The notes: a model not told the origin generated them from the letters alone. A stretch of 64,000 bases of DNA from Juglans regia (GCF_001411555.2 NC_049910.1:35317250-35381249), one strand, 5' to 3'; positions 38,956 to 51,614 are shown, numbered from the stretch's first letter. Program-made: numbers and translations.

Positions 38956-39297
38956 AATTCCTCAAATCTCATAGATCCTGAAATTAAAAAAGGATTGATT
39001 AGATTCCTTTCTTTTCATCCCTTACCAGGATTGAATTTTTTTTTTTTTAGGTTATTCTGTCTTATTTATTTTTCATACAGTAGATTTTATCCTCTACAAC
39101 TTTCTCTATGTATTGATCAAACTATTGGATATGTATGTTGCGAAGTCTCTATTTGATGTTGAGAATTGGCACGCAATTAATTTTAGAAAGACTTTTATGA
39201 CACTTTCAGGTAAAGCTTAAGCAAATGACAGTCTTATCTGTTAATTACTTTGCTTTCTAAAAGCACAATCTATCAATGTCAGAGTTGCTTTAATTTG

Positions 39298-39347
39298 CTT
39301 CTTCTTCTTCTTCTTCTTCTTCTTCTTCTTCTTTTTTTTTTTTTTTT
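39298..39347. repeat. CTT microsatellite followed by a T run
   Basis: It contains about eleven CTT units and then about 15 T. Confidence 0.95.
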
Positions 39348-39824
39348 CCTGTGATTTCGTGGCTGGTTTTGTGCTTTGATTTCTTTCATAGGCCATACTA
39401 ATTGGCCTTTATTCCACTCTGTATTGGTCATCTTGATCATTTTGATGTACGATTTACAAAGAGTTGTGTTCATAAAATTTTAACTCAGTGGTATCATGGC
39501 CGAGGTATGCCACCCACGAATCAATAAGGCCAACTGGCATATGTCAAAAACACAGAAATAATAATAAAAACGGTCAACTATTAGATGTAGAAAACACGAA
39601 AATAATCACTGACCGCCTTACCCAGCTCTTTTATCAACGCCATTGGCTTCCTCTTCAACCTGTGTTGAAACCTAACGCCAAATCAACATATGACATAAAT
39701 ATGCATTCAATCACACACATATCCTTCAAAATATGCATACATCTGTGACTATACGCATACATATATGCTTAATTTTCGAAATAGAAATGGAAATTAAGCT
39801 TCGAGGCTATTCCTCTTAAATCAC

Positions 39825-40091
39825 CTTCGGCGAGCGCGGGCGTGGAAGAGCTTGACAAGCTCGTCGGTGGACATGTCGAGAAGTGCGTCCAGATCGACAC
39901 CTCTAAAGCTGAACTTCTTGAACATTCTCTTCTTCAGCTGCCTTGGCGCCGCAACATCGGCTTCCACATCCGCCTAATAAAAACACAAAGATAGAACGAT
40001 TGAGCGTTAGTGATTGAAATGTGCGTTTGGCTCTCAGGAAAGCAAATAAAAAAAGAGAGGCAAACTTGATAGTGAAGAGGACATTCACCAT
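39825..40091 (-). pseudogene. RPS15: 5' part of a 40S ribosomal protein S15 gene: exons 1 and 2
   Basis: Exon 1 is only the ATG (40089-40091), followed by GTGAAT. Exon 2 runs from 39973 (after TTTTTATTAG) to 39825, ending in AG before GTGATT. Together they encode [41 protein letters not shown] and KLFHARARR, the first 50 residues of plant RPS15. Both introns have good GT/AG ends, there is no internal stop, and a TATA box lies about 90 bases above the start. The next exon (about 19 residues, around KPMALIKKLRKA) was not found below it. The last exon occurs 13 kb away at 26445-26692. It is probably a truncated gene; an intact gene with a very long second intron cannot be excluded. Confidence 0.85.
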
Positions 40092-40180
40092 GGTTGAATA
40101 TTTGAAAAACCAAATCTCACTTCACAGCTGCGCGCTGGTATGGTATGTGAAAGCGAGGGAGGGTTGAGTAATTATTTGTC

Positions 40181-40192
40181 TATATATTTATA
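40181..40192 (-). promoter_or_regulatory. TATA box above RPS15 exon 1
   Basis: TATAAATATATA on the minus strand is about 90 bases above the ATG, in proper orientation. Confidence 0.65.
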
Positions 40193-40432
40193 GGGTAACA
40201 CAAATGAGAAGTGGATTACGATTTTTATTTCAAATTACCCGGAAAAGATTCGGTAACTCAATCGGAGCTCAGAAACTAGGTTTTTTTGGGTAAGAAATTC
40301 ATTAAGAAAATTTTCTGGCTTCATTTTTTTTTTTTTTTTTTGTAAATTTTCATTTGATTTATGGACGGAAGGACCATTTTATTCAAAATACTAACTTGAG
40401 TACAAATTTTTTTTTTTTTTTCGAAAACCTAT

Positions 40433-43400
40433 TGTGATGCCCCGATTTCCATGCGAATCGGATCGGCGAAAGTCGTAACGTCGGGATGTTGGCTGCATAG
40501 GTCATTCACTTCTTGCATGTTGTGATAACAAGTGTGTGCTCACATGCTCAATAAAGAGTGTATAATTAATTCGCAATGAAAAATAAGAAAAATGGTTGTC
40601 ATTAAATCTAAACAACAATACTAGAAAATTTAAAATACGTCGTAATCAAAATATCTATAAGCCACATGTCTCCAAACCATGAGCAAAAAAATAATTACAA
40701 TCATCCGATTTTTCAATAAAATTCAAACATGGTAACTTAACAAAGTGGGGAAAGAGCTCTGATCTTCAATCCTCTAACTGTGTTATCTCCATGCCCATAA
40801 CTACCACCAAATTTCCATCTGCATCAAAAGTTTCTGTTCTAATGAGCGTGGAACCATAAGGGTGAGATTTTAAAAGATTTCAGTACATGAAACGGAGACC
40901 AATACCCAAAAATGCATACATGTGAAAATGAAAATTATGCAAGTAATTATTGCTAGGAAAGATGATAATAGAAATTTCACATTTAAATAAATTAAACATA
41001 GAGTAATGGTCAACTTCAACCAAAATCTGACCACTTAACAAAATTCAAGTACTCAACACAAATCCCAAGCAAGTTGAAACACACCCAGAAATCCCGTTTT
41101 TCAACAACATACATTTTATTAACGTGTGCGCTATGGTCTCTCATCCACACACCCTGTCTCTTTTCGCCACACCACAAGTAACGACCTTGCATGTGACTTC
41201 GTTACGAGTGGCACCTGGCTTCACACATCGTCCTTGACCACGACGTCCTTTGGCCTTTGCCATTTGAGAGGTCACAACTTCAACCCTAGAGCTTTACCGT
41301 TTTGTCCGAGCATGTTGTCACCCAGCGACAACCAAAGGGACGGAGATGTCACTCAATATTATGCACTCCCGAATAACCAAAGAAGATCCATTAAAATAAT
41401 ACCACATTTAGACTTGGGGTCGTAATACTCACACACCCACATAAAACCATTTAACCCATAAATCGATAAACATTATAGAATTCAATTTACATACTAATTC
41501 ATAACCCAATGACAAAAATTTCAGCAAGTGCTTTAAATGTTATCAACAACCCAATAATAAGAAATTCAGCAACAATTACATGATGAAAAACAATTCATGA
41601 ATGGAAATTTCCAACAAGCATTCACAATCTATAATTTAGTGCAAGGGAGGAAATTCTCATTAAACATTCACAAGTGTAAACCAGTACAAAAGTGAAAAAT
41701 TTCAACACCTCTTTATGACTGAAAAATAGTATGAATGAGGGAAGAATCTCAACAACATAACTCGGTAATACAAGAATTAAAACAGGAAATTTACAACACT
41801 ATTTATGCAACATAAATAATCAAATAGACAATAAGTACGAGTTCAACAGAGCACTCGAGAACCAAACCAAAACCAACCACAACAACCCCACCACAGGGGC
41901 GCAAGGGCCAAATAAAAAAACCAACATAGCAGTTCACAATCCTCACCATAGGGGAGCAAGGCCAAAATCAGAAACTCAACTCAACAATCCATAACTCCCA
42001 CCACAGGGGCACCCAGCCAAAATAGAGAACCAATACAGCAATTCACAACTCCCATCATAGGGGGTGCAAGGCCCAAATTAGAAACCCAACACAACAGTTC
42101 ACAACTCCCATCATAGAAGCACACGACCAAAACAAAGAACCGACATATTAAGTCATAACTCCCATAACAAATAACCAACACATCAATTGACAACTCTCGT
42201 CATAGGGGTGCAAGGCCCAAATCAAACACCCAACACAACAGTTCACAACTCTCATCACAGAAGTACATGACCAAAATAGAGAACCAACACAACAAGTCAC
42301 AACTCCCACCACCAAGCACACGACCAAACAGAGAACTAACACAACAATGCACAACTCCCATCACAGAGGCACACGACCAAAATAGAGGATCAACACAAAA
42401 ATTCACAACTCCCATAACAGAGGCACATGACCAAAGCAGAGGTCACATAGCATGTTCACAATTCAAAAATTCAACAACACCCATTTTCAAATTTGGTTTA
42501 AAGAGTCACTTACAATCGTGTGCAGGGGAGAATTTTTGGATGGACGTTGGTGTCCCGAGCTTCACGTTGTCAGCTTCCCGTGGTTATCCCCATTGGCTAG
42601 AGGTGAAAGGGTCTCCTAGAGCTTGTGGGTGGTGGCTGTGTCTTGGGTAGAGAGAGAAAATAGAGTGTTTGGGCAAATAGGAGGTATGTCTTGGTGTGGG
42701 TGGCCAAAAATTGTTGGGGTGGGTTTTGGATAGAGGAATGTTGGGAGAAGAAAGGTGGTAGGCGACTTAAGCAAGGGGAGAGCTAGAGAGAAGGAGAAAG
42801 CGATGGAGAGAGAGAGAGAGGAGTCACTGTGGTGATGCCGGACAGGGAAGGAGTGGTGAGACGGTGACGGTGGCCGAAGGGAGGAGGCACGATTTAATGA
42901 TTTTGAACCCAAAAATAGGTTTGGGCTTTATGGGATTGAGAGAGTGAGATGGATAGAGAGATCGAGAGAGGAGGAGCTCACTGTTGTTGATGTCAAACTA
43001 GCACGGCGAGGCAAATTGACGACGGTGATGACCGGAGGGGGAAAGAGCACGGCTGAGTTTAGGGATTTTGAACCCAAGCGGGGTTAACTTCGAGATCGAG
43101 AGAGGGAGGAGATTGGCAAAGCTTACCAGTCGTCTTAGATCGAACGATGTCAGTGACAAAAAAAAAAAATAAAGGGATAGGAGATAATAGAAAGAGAGTG
43201 CGAGAAAGAGAAGGAAAATATGGGAGTGTGAGACCGAAAGAAATGAGAGGGGAAACCGAGAGGGTGAGAAGGTGCCGTCGGGTAGGGGTACTCAGCTATA
43301 GCAGTGTAGACGAAGAGATGGGTTTCATGCCATTTATAGAATGGGAAGGCCCTTAAGGGCGGAACAAGTGTGTGCCCTAGTTGGTGGAGATGGGTGGTGG

Positions 43401-43590
43401 TTAAAGACACATGTGTAAGCTAGGGTTCAACCAATAAATGTCAGAGTTGAGGTTGGTTTGCAGTGGGGCGGGGAAGACGACATGATAAGGGTTGGCTGAA
43501 TGAGGAAGGGAAATTGGGTTTGTGCATTAGGGACAAAAATTACTTCGATTTTTCAATGGGCTGAGTCTCGGTTTTTGGTTGGGCCTCACA
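40433..43590. mobile_element. Solo-LTR-like element with TG...CA ends, family 1
   Basis: It starts TGTGATGCCCCGATTTCC and ends GGTTGGGCCTCACA. The flanks CCTAT and TCTAT differ by one base, fitting a 5-base target duplication. The internal block at 41320-41440 matches 28370-28500. No protein domain is present. It contains a minisatellite at 41870-42445 and purine-rich sequence at 42640-43280. Frames at 42267-42650 and 41981-42415 are by-products of the minisatellite. Confidence 0.65.
41870..42445. repeat. Minisatellite, about 54 bp unit, about 11 copies
   Basis: The units read roughly TTCACAACTCCCATCATAGG then GGTGCAAGGCCCAAAT then AGAAACCCAACACAACAG. Unit starts fall near 41882, 41934, 41985, 42043, 42095, 42150, 42187, 42240, 42294, 42345 and 42399. 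One unit (42150) is short. A period divisible by three keeps frames open on the minus strand. Confidence 0.85.
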
Positions 43591-43785
43591 TCTATAGATT
43601 TAAAAACCGAATGAAAGATTCAGTGAATAATGGAGTATTTTTTAAACAGATTGGAGTATAACTATATTATATTTACGAATTTAACTTCATTTTGGATGGA
43701 ATGTGAAAGACGATTTTACACTCTTCAATGATAAATTGACATCTTAACTTTACAATGTTCTTTTAAAAAATGCACATACAATTGA

Positions 43786-44683
43786 TGATAGAAAATAAAA
43801 TATAATAGAAAATAAGATGGAGAAGATAGAAGAATGGAGACAGACTTAAATGATTACATCTTTGCTATTCTCAATTGTTATTCAATACAAGACATAGATC
43901 CTTATTTATAGAAAAATTGCATTGAGATCATATAAGGTAAATATTTTAATCATTACGAAAATCAAATCAAGATAATATCAAATTACTTTGTGAAATTTAA
44001 GTCAAGACAATATAAAATCAAATCAATATAATATTTTTAACATCCCCCCTCAAACTCAAAGTGGAAAACTTTGAAATCTTGGGTTTGAAATTTGAGAGCA
44101 ACCTTCATATCCATTAATTGGTCGCCGATAAGATGATGGTGCTAGTGATGAAGTGGCTAGCAACTAGAATATCAAATCTAGAGTTGTGACTAACAATAGA
44201 CTATATATGGCCTACGTCAACTATAGGATCAAAATTAGATATGAGGCTTCAAACAATGCTCATAACATATTAAAACCCAATAAAAAGGTTTCACAGCTAA
44301 AAAAAAGATATTTCAGATGCATGGATTTGAGACGATACATAATTGAACGGCGATGAAAATTTTGTGAAAGTTAAAGTTAGCGGAAGAATATATATTCCAT
44401 AGGATTAAGCTTGGCGTTAGCCAAGTGCACTGATACCATGATAGAAAATAAAATAAAATAAAATAAAAAAGAAGATGGAGAAGAGAGAAGAATGAAGATA
44501 GACTTTGAGGGCTACATATTTGTCATTCTCAATTGTTATTAAATACAAGGCATAGATCTCTATTTATAGAAAAATTACATTAAGATAAGATAAATATCTT
44601 AATCATTATGAAAATCAAATCAAAGTGATTTGATAATTGTGTAAATCAAATCAAGATTTCATGATTTGATATTATCTTCAACA
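43786..44683 (-). mobile_element. TRIM element (miniature LTR retrotransposon), structurally complete
   Basis: The LTRs are 43786-44042 (257 bp) and 44439-44683 (245 bp), both starting TGATAGAAAATAAAAT and ending TTHAACA on the plus strand. Read on the minus strand, the right LTR is followed directly by TGGTATCAGTGCAC, a primer-binding site for initiator tRNA-Met. The left LTR is preceded by TTTGAGTTTGAGGGGGGA, the polypurine tract. The interior is only 396 bp and codes for nothing. It must have moved with borrowed enzymes. No clear target duplication is visible (ATTGA against TAAAT). Confidence 0.9.
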
Positions 44684-44967
44684 TAAATCATATTTCATTA
44701 AATTAGTCAAATTTTTCTCTTCACATTTTTCCCTCTTGCAATTGTTTCTTTACATTGTGACTACTTTCAGCAAACCTCTCATTTTCGTGAAGAATATGAT
44801 GATTTTTGTTTTAGCTCCAAAGCTCATTTCTTTAAATTAAAAATTAGAGATAAATTTTTTCTCAATTTTTGAAGGTCACTTAACAACTATTGTTTGGGTA
44901 AGTATTAGTAAACAACTTCCATTTTCATCAACAAATAAAAATACGTCATTGTTGTTTGAGAAAGAGT

Positions 44968-45195
44968 AGTTGTGTTTGGTTGTTGGAGTGATCTCAACTC
45001 ATCTCAAACTAATCATTGATGGGGCCTACTACTTTTTTAACTTATCATAAAAAAGTTAAACTCATCTCAATCTACTTCATACATTCAAACACAAATCTCA
45101 ACTTATTTACATTAGAAAAAATCTCAATGAGACTCACAAAATATTACTATTCATATATCAACTCAGTTCATCTGAGATCACCTCAGCATCTAAAC
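44968..45195. mobile_element. MITE cut by the copia LTR
   Basis: It opens TTGTGTTTGGTTGTTGGAG and has CTCAACTCATCTCAAAC subterminal sequence. At the right it stops at CAGCATCTAAAC, exactly where the copia LTR begins, so it lacks the last few bases of its right end. Confidence 0.65.
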
Positions 45196-45540
45196 TGTAA
45201 GAATGCACAGTAGAATACCTTACGCACAGCTTATTGAGTTGCTCCACAAGTCTATTCAGCCTGAACAAATAATTTAGTAAGCCTCAAGTGTCTCTTCTTG
45301 GTGGTGAAGTGTACTACGTAGAATAAACTATAATAACACTCAAAACACCTACAACCTAGATACTTTCTCAAGAGAGAACAAAAATATAGAGAGATTTTGT
45401 ACTTTTTAGGATTGTCAGAGAACCATGTGAAGGGGCTATATATAGCCTTCCCTATGCATCACATACGCCGGGCTTTAAAGAAAGGTGGGAGCACTATACC
45501 AAATCTCTCTCACAGAAGACCAGCATAACAACATCCCTAA

Positions 45541-46070
45541 GAGCACTAACATTGATTTATCTATATGTATCTTCAAAACCACATCTTTTGAATATTTATT
45601 TTGCATATCAAGAAAACCCCCATATTGGATTATGCATTTTTTAACCAAATAATAATAAATTATTATTATTTTTAATTTTTTTTTCTTAAAATTATTATTT
45701 TTTATATATTTTACAATTAGCACCATTTGCTCAAAAATAAAGATTCCATATATCTAAATATTATCAGTTTCATATATCAAAACAACCAATTTTATCAATA
45801 AATATTATCATGTATTAAAAAACATTTTGTATTATCAACTTAATATAAATTTCATATATCAAAATCATCTTAATACAAATTCTATAAAGTTGATTTTAAT
45901 GGGTATGAGAGAGAAAAAACATTAAAAATAATGTTTGAAGAGTGAATAGTGCTTCTTCAAACTAGTTATGTAAAAATTTAGAGATGCATAAGTCAATATA
46001 GATGAATTTAAAAACAAATTATGCAAAGATGAAGATAAAGATAAAGATGAATAAGCTATTGCTAGTGCTT
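45541..46070. mobile_element. MITE of the GAGCA-end family inside the copia LTR
   Basis: The left end GAGCACTAACATTGATTTATC matches the reversed right end AAGCACTAGCAATAGCTTATTC. TAA precedes it at 45538-45540, but the right flank no longer shows TAA. It is related to the elements at 14243 and 14901. Confidence 0.65.
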
Positions 46071-46985
46071 TGTGTATTATCATGTCCTAGACTCATTCGA
46101 TCGCATCAGATCAAGCATTTTCGAACCCTCTTGAGTTTAAAAAACCCATAACAATGCTTGACTATCTCAAAATCATTTCGACGTGTTTACAACCTTAGTC
46201 GCTACCAATGTGTAGCGCCATAGTTCAAAGTCGGCAAACTCCATCGAAGATAAGATGTCGAATAGTCTTCACTTCGCCCTTATGTCATTTAACTTTGATT
46301 GAACTGCTTTCCTACCAATACCTCTTTAGATTGTATCAATCATGGTCATAGACAGCACACCAAAGTAGAAGGCGCCACAAACTCCATCTTATGACATAGG
46401 TAAAGGTAAATAAAAGACACTTGACAAAATATGAGACTCACACAATGGGAAAGAAAAGAACCATTTACTCACTTGCTCATTTGGTCAATAAGACACATGC
46501 AGTATAAAATACATGCTACGATGAATTTTTCTTTCTCAAAGAACATATGTCTATATCAACACCATATAGACCTTAGTCTAGCCGCTCATTAAATGTCTAA
46601 CTCGAATCCCTCCATTTGCTCATTTCCAAGATGCCAAAGAAGATCTCACATATGGCTAACCACAGGCCACATGAATTGTGGGTGTACCCTGCATGGTCAT
46701 CTCAATACAATAGATATTATCTTAGCTCTCACTAAGACAACAAATATTTATGTCAACCAACTTATTCCCTTAGACAAGTACCTAAGGAAATAATATCTCA
46801 TCTCCACTCGCCACTCAAGCGCCAGAGGTGATTGCTCGTTTGAGTGAGCTGATCTAAGCCTGTTGACATACCTTGTGTGTGTATTTGAAAATAATATGAT
46901 AAAAAAAGAACTCAAGAAAATCATATTGCATTAATATCCTACAGGAAATTTTACATCTGAATATCAACTAAATCATAAATTACAT

Positions 46986-49772
46986 TCACAATCTACGCAG
47001 TCCTAAATTCCTAATATGAGCCACAAAAGTATCTCTTGCTATAGGTTTTGTCAGGGGATCGACAACTATGTGACTCATAGAAAGGTATTTTAGAATCACT
47101 TCCTTTTGCGCCACCATGTCTCTGATGTAGTGATATATGATATCTATGTGTTTGGTTTTTTCATGATACTTTAAATCCTTAACATATGCGAGAGCTACCA
47201 TGCTCAGCTGCAAATCTGAACCCTGATAACACAACATATAATTTGCAGTTCTCTTGAAATATCTCAGAATCCTCTTGACTAGTTTTCAGGGAGCCAACCT
47301 GGGATTAGATTGAAATTTACTCACCAAGCCAATTGTATAACATATGTCTGGCCAAGTACACATCATTACGTACATTAGGCTGCTCACAACATTAGCATAA
47401 GGGACACGAGTCATCTTCTCCATTTCTCTTTGAGTCGTGGGACACATCTCTTTAAACAAACTCTCGCCTCTAGCAATAAGAATGTCAATGTGTTTACATT
47501 CACACATTTGAAAGCGCTTGAGAACTTTTTTTTATGTAAGTTTGATGAGACAAACACATGAGTTTTTTTTATCAATCTCATAGATCTTAACTCCAAAAAT
47601 GAATTTTGTCTCACCTATGTCATTCATTTCAAAATTGAAGGATAACCACTCTTTTGAGGCGACTATCACCCTTTTGTCATTTCCAACCAGTAATATGCCG
47701 TCAATATACAATGACAGTAAATGAAACTCTTTTTAGACTTTTTGACATAGACACAATAGTCCTTTGTGGCATCGTAAACCCATTTGAGAGAATAACTCAA
47801 TAGAATCTGAGATACCATTATCTAGATGATTGCTTTAAACCATATATAGATTTTTTGAGCATGCACACCTTGTGCTCGTGAACTTTGATCACAAAGTCTG
47901 TGGGTTGATCCATATAGATCTTCTCATCTAGTTTTTCATTGAGAAATGTTGTCTTAACGTCCATCTAATAGAATTCCAAATCCATGTACGCTAGTATAGC
48001 TAGAATCAGACGAATCGAGACAAACCTCATCCTTTATAGTTCTATTAGATTGTTCACCTATTAACACATGTCCTTTAGAGTGTTCTGAGTACCTTATAAA
48101 AATATACTTCTTTCTTTTAGGGCCTAACTTATCATATTTAAGAGAAATATCGTGAACAAAACCCGTTGAACCTCATGGCCATAAGTTACTCAAATTAAGT
48201 TTCTCGCCGGTCCATAGTTCATATGGGATGGAAGATACAAATTTAGAGGGCACTTGGTTAAGAATGTAGATAACAGTCAAATGTGCATCTCCTCAAAATG
48301 AAATTTGTATGTTCGCTTGCGTCATCATTGATCTAACCATCTCAAATAATGTTTGATTTTTTATTTTTGCCACGCCATTTTGCCGCGGCGTACTTGACAT
48401 TGTCAACTGTCTTTTGATTTATTTTTCATCATAGAATCTTTTAAATTGCTCAGAGAGATATTCACATATACAGCCAGTCCTTAGAGCTTTTAAGTTTTTG
48501 CCTAACTAATTCTTAACCATTTTAAGATATTGCCTAAAGAATTTCAATGATTCAGACTTATGAGAGATTAAGTAGACATGACCATAACGTAAAAAGTCAT
48601 GTATAAATATAATGAAGTAGACACTTCCGTGTCTTGCCCCCACACTCATTGGACCACAGATGTCTGAGTGAACTAATTGCAAGGGAAAAGATGCCCTAGT
48701 GGCTTTTCCAAATGATTTTCTCATTAGACAATGTTTACATGTAAGCAACGTAACCTTAACGAGATTTTCTATATGGCCTTCTCTAGCTAATCTAGTCATT
48801 TTTTCTTATCCTATATGACCAAACCTAGCATGCCATTTATATGAATCCAAATTATTAAATGCGGAAAGAAAAGCAATAGACTCATTCATACTTGAATAAT
48901 CCAAATTCATTGTCATAAAACCGTTTGATAAAAAAACAAAACCATAAAAAAACATTGCCCAAATACAAGGAAACATCATTATTTTCAAATACAATCCGAA
49001 AACTAAATCTTCATAAAGTAACTAAAGAAAGTAAGTTTCATCGAATCTCAAGAGCATATAGCACATCGTGGAGAAATAGAGTGTGATCACCCCACGAGTC
49101 CAGTTTGTAGGTACCAAGTCTCAATACCTCCACGCTAGCTCTATTATCCACCTTGATATCATGACTCCCAGTTGGAATCCTACGATACTCCACAAAACTG
49201 ACTTGATCTCGTACTATGTACTCGGTCGCTCTTGAATCAACAATCCACACAGGATATGAATGAGCAACCATCACATGGCTAGTTACAAAAATAATGCGAG
49301 AATAGTCAGAGTGTATATTCTTCAACTCAATGCAGTCACGAGTGAAGTAGTCTTTCTTTCCGCAGTTGAAGCACTCTAACTTTGACTTTTTCTTCCCGCG
49401 CTTGCCTGTCTTCAAACCTCATAATTAATCCACACAAACTTGTGGTTGAAGTTCCCCTAAACATCATCTTTAGTGCTTGCCACATCTTCTGGGCTGTGTC
49501 ATAGGCTTCAAACTTATACATGAGATCATTGTGCATACTGCTTAACATGATAATGCGTGCACAACGGTTCTTTTTAGCCATTCATCGTAGGCATCTTGAT
49601 TTCTTGTGTTGGTCTGAGTCCTTTTTTTCGTGCTCATTAAAGGAGTGAGTTAAGGCATCCAAGACCTTCTACTCATCTAAGACATATTAGATCTTGCTAT
49701 ACCAAATGTCATAGTTCTCCCTATCTAGTTTCTCCCATTGTTTAAATCGGCAATTATAATCTTGGATGCCAT
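46986..49772 (-). pseudogene. Copia gag-pol polyprotein, degenerate
   Basis: In minus-strand order: gag from ATG at 49772 (MASKIIIADLN, AYDTAQKMWQALK); a zinc knuckle CFNCGKKDYFTRDC with Tyr replacing His; protease WIVDSRATEY where D-S/T-G is expected; GAG-pre-integrase CKHCLMRKSFGKATR; integrase QLVHSDICGPM; reverse transcriptase with LYIDGILLVGND, so the second catalytic Asp of YVDD is Gly; and an RNase H tail TKHIDIIYHYIRDMVAQKEV with DPLTKPI. About 80 residues of RNase H are deleted near 47240. Many stops and frameshifts are present. It cannot encode a working enzyme. Confidence 0.88.
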
Positions 49773-50594
49773 TTCACTGTAAAATGCGCAAAAATGGATA
49801 TTACACACACACCTAAGAAATATACCGCGTCCATCCAAGTTAGAAAAAAAATAATACAGACATGTCGCAAAATCATAAATTCACTATGCTTTATAATCAT
49901 CTATTGTGCCACAATGTCTAATTATTAATTTCTAACCTAATTTTTGCGCAAATTTAAAAATTCTTTGGGAGATAAAATCCAAATGAATCTCAAATATACT
50001 CTCACTATCTTAAGTAGTCATCTAGCCCTAATCACATGTAATGATAGATCCTACTAAAATAATAGTAACCTTTTGGGCTATTCTACAAGACAACTACTCA
50101 GACTATGACAACCTGTTAGGTCAGTCTACAAAGATGGTTTTTTTAAGACCATTATAGTCTATTTTTCTTGTCTCATCAGTGTATTTACAGTTCTTATTGG
50201 GGTTACTGTAATCCTTTGACTATACATTGAATTTACAGTTCTTATTAGGGTCACTACAGTTCTTTCAACTTATCATTCATACTAACAACACTAACTAAGA
50301 CTAGTTAGTGGGAACTTACTATTTTATTACTAAAAAAAATGAAGGCTAATGTCTAAACATTCAAGCCTAATATACATAGTTGATAAAATAAGCATATATC
50401 CACATGTTCATTTCACACATACATGTAATCACATTTAATCTAAAATATTAAATAAAAGATCACATGAAATATAACAATATGGATTAACAAAAAAAAAAAA
50501 ACCTGTATCTAAACAAATAAATCATGCAAGCTTTTTTTTAAAGAGTAAAATGTATAATAAATACATTTATAAACCCCACCTAAACCAAGAGAAA

Positions 50595-50672
50595 TTTGTA
50601 GCCCAGTGGCTCGCCCAGATTGGTTTTATGAGGCGGTCTTGGGTTCAAAACCCAGGTGTACCACTTTCATTG
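50595..50672 (+). repeat. Possible tRNA-derived SINE head
   Basis: TAGCCCAGTGG matches the pol III A box and GGTTCAAAACCCAGG resembles the B box 40 bases later. It sits in the untranslated leader of the copia element. There is no clear 3' tail or target duplication, and similar boxes can occur by chance. Confidence 0.35.
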
Positions 50673-50879
50673 TTTTATTTTTAAAGAAAAACAACTTTGG
50701 GCTTATAAACACTGGGTCACTAAAAATTATCCCATCAACTTTTTTTTTTTTTTAAAGCATAATGGGCCGAAGGGCCCAAGCCCATTTTAGATGACATAAA
50801 TCATCTTCAACCTCCACTAGGGTACCATTCATATGATTAGTACACACACTGCGGCCGCCACAAACACACACAAGCAACC

Positions 50880-51215
50880 GCTGTCGTTGTCGTTGTCGTT
50901 GTCGTTGCTGAGACACGGCATTCCTTCAGCACCTGGTTGGCGCTACACCACCACAGTGAACACTGCACCACCAGCAGTGCGCGCAACACCACTATGGTCC
51001 GCAGTGTAGGGCCTGCAGCACCCCAGGGTGCATACAACGCCACCATAGTGAGTGCGGCACCGCCAGCAATGCACATCGCAGTGCACGAAGCACCATTATG
51101 GTGTGCGCTGCACCTGGGTATGCAGATCACCCCAGGGTGTGCCCTGCACTTGGGTGGACGAGACACCACCAGAGTGCGTGCATCACCGTTGTTGGTGCAG
51201 GCAGCCAACAGAATT
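50880..51215. repeat. GC-rich degenerate repeats in the copia leader
   Basis: GTCGTT repeated about four times at 50883-50906 is followed by irregular units starting GCACC and containing CACCACNATGGTG. The open frames across both strands reflect this repeat structure. Confidence 0.6.
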
Positions 51216-51614
51216 TTTAAAACTAAAAAAAATATATATAAGTGGCACTCATTGCAGTTAAAATACATGCGAAAAAATAGGCTTTCTGTAAACTGGAAGC
51301 AACTTAAAAAAATACACTTTAATACCAATGTAAGTTTGCACAATGGAATACCTCAAACACAGCTTATTGAGTTGCTCCACAAGTCTATCCAGCCTAAACA
51401 AATAATCTAGCAAGTCTCAAGCGTCTCCTCTTGGTGGTGAAGTGTACTACGTAGAATAAAGTAGAGTAACATTCAATACACCCACAACCTAGATACTTTC
51501 TCAAGAGAGAATAAAAATATAGAGAGATTTTGTACTTTTTAGGATTGTCAGAGAACCATCTGATGGGGACTATATATAGCCTTTCATGTGCATCACATAC
51601 GGCTGGCCTTTAAG

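Larger units (their letters stand above)
45196..51614 (-). mobile_element. Ty1/copia LTR retrotransposon, inactive, with nested insertions
   Basis: Direct repeats at 45196-45480 and 51329-51614 are the R-U5 parts of the two LTRs. Both begin TGTAAG on the plus strand and both contain CTATATATAGCC, a TATA box for minus-strand transcription. Next to the right LTR the minus strand reads TGGTATTAAAGTG, a decayed tRNA-Met primer-binding site. Gag-pol lies between, all on the minus strand. The U3 parts no longer match by eye: a MITE has entered the left LTR at 45541, and the right LTR probably extends past 51614 to about 51.8 kb. I could not find the target duplication. Confidence 0.8.

Noticed and set aside
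39483..39510. GTGGTATCATGGCC as a retrotransposon primer-binding site
   Set aside because: It resembles a tRNA-Met site, but no LTR end, gag or partner LTR could be found nearby.
41981..42415. Overlapping minus-strand frames rich in Cys, Val and Gly
   Set aside because: The period of about 54 bases keeps frames open; this is a minisatellite, not a gene.
50595..50672. True tRNA gene
   Set aside because: It has A and B box-like sequences but no cloverleaf with acceptor stem pairing that I could draw.
50837..51343. 168-residue minus-strand frame and 157-residue plus-strand frame
   Set aside because: Both are low-complexity readings of GC-rich repeats in the copia leader.
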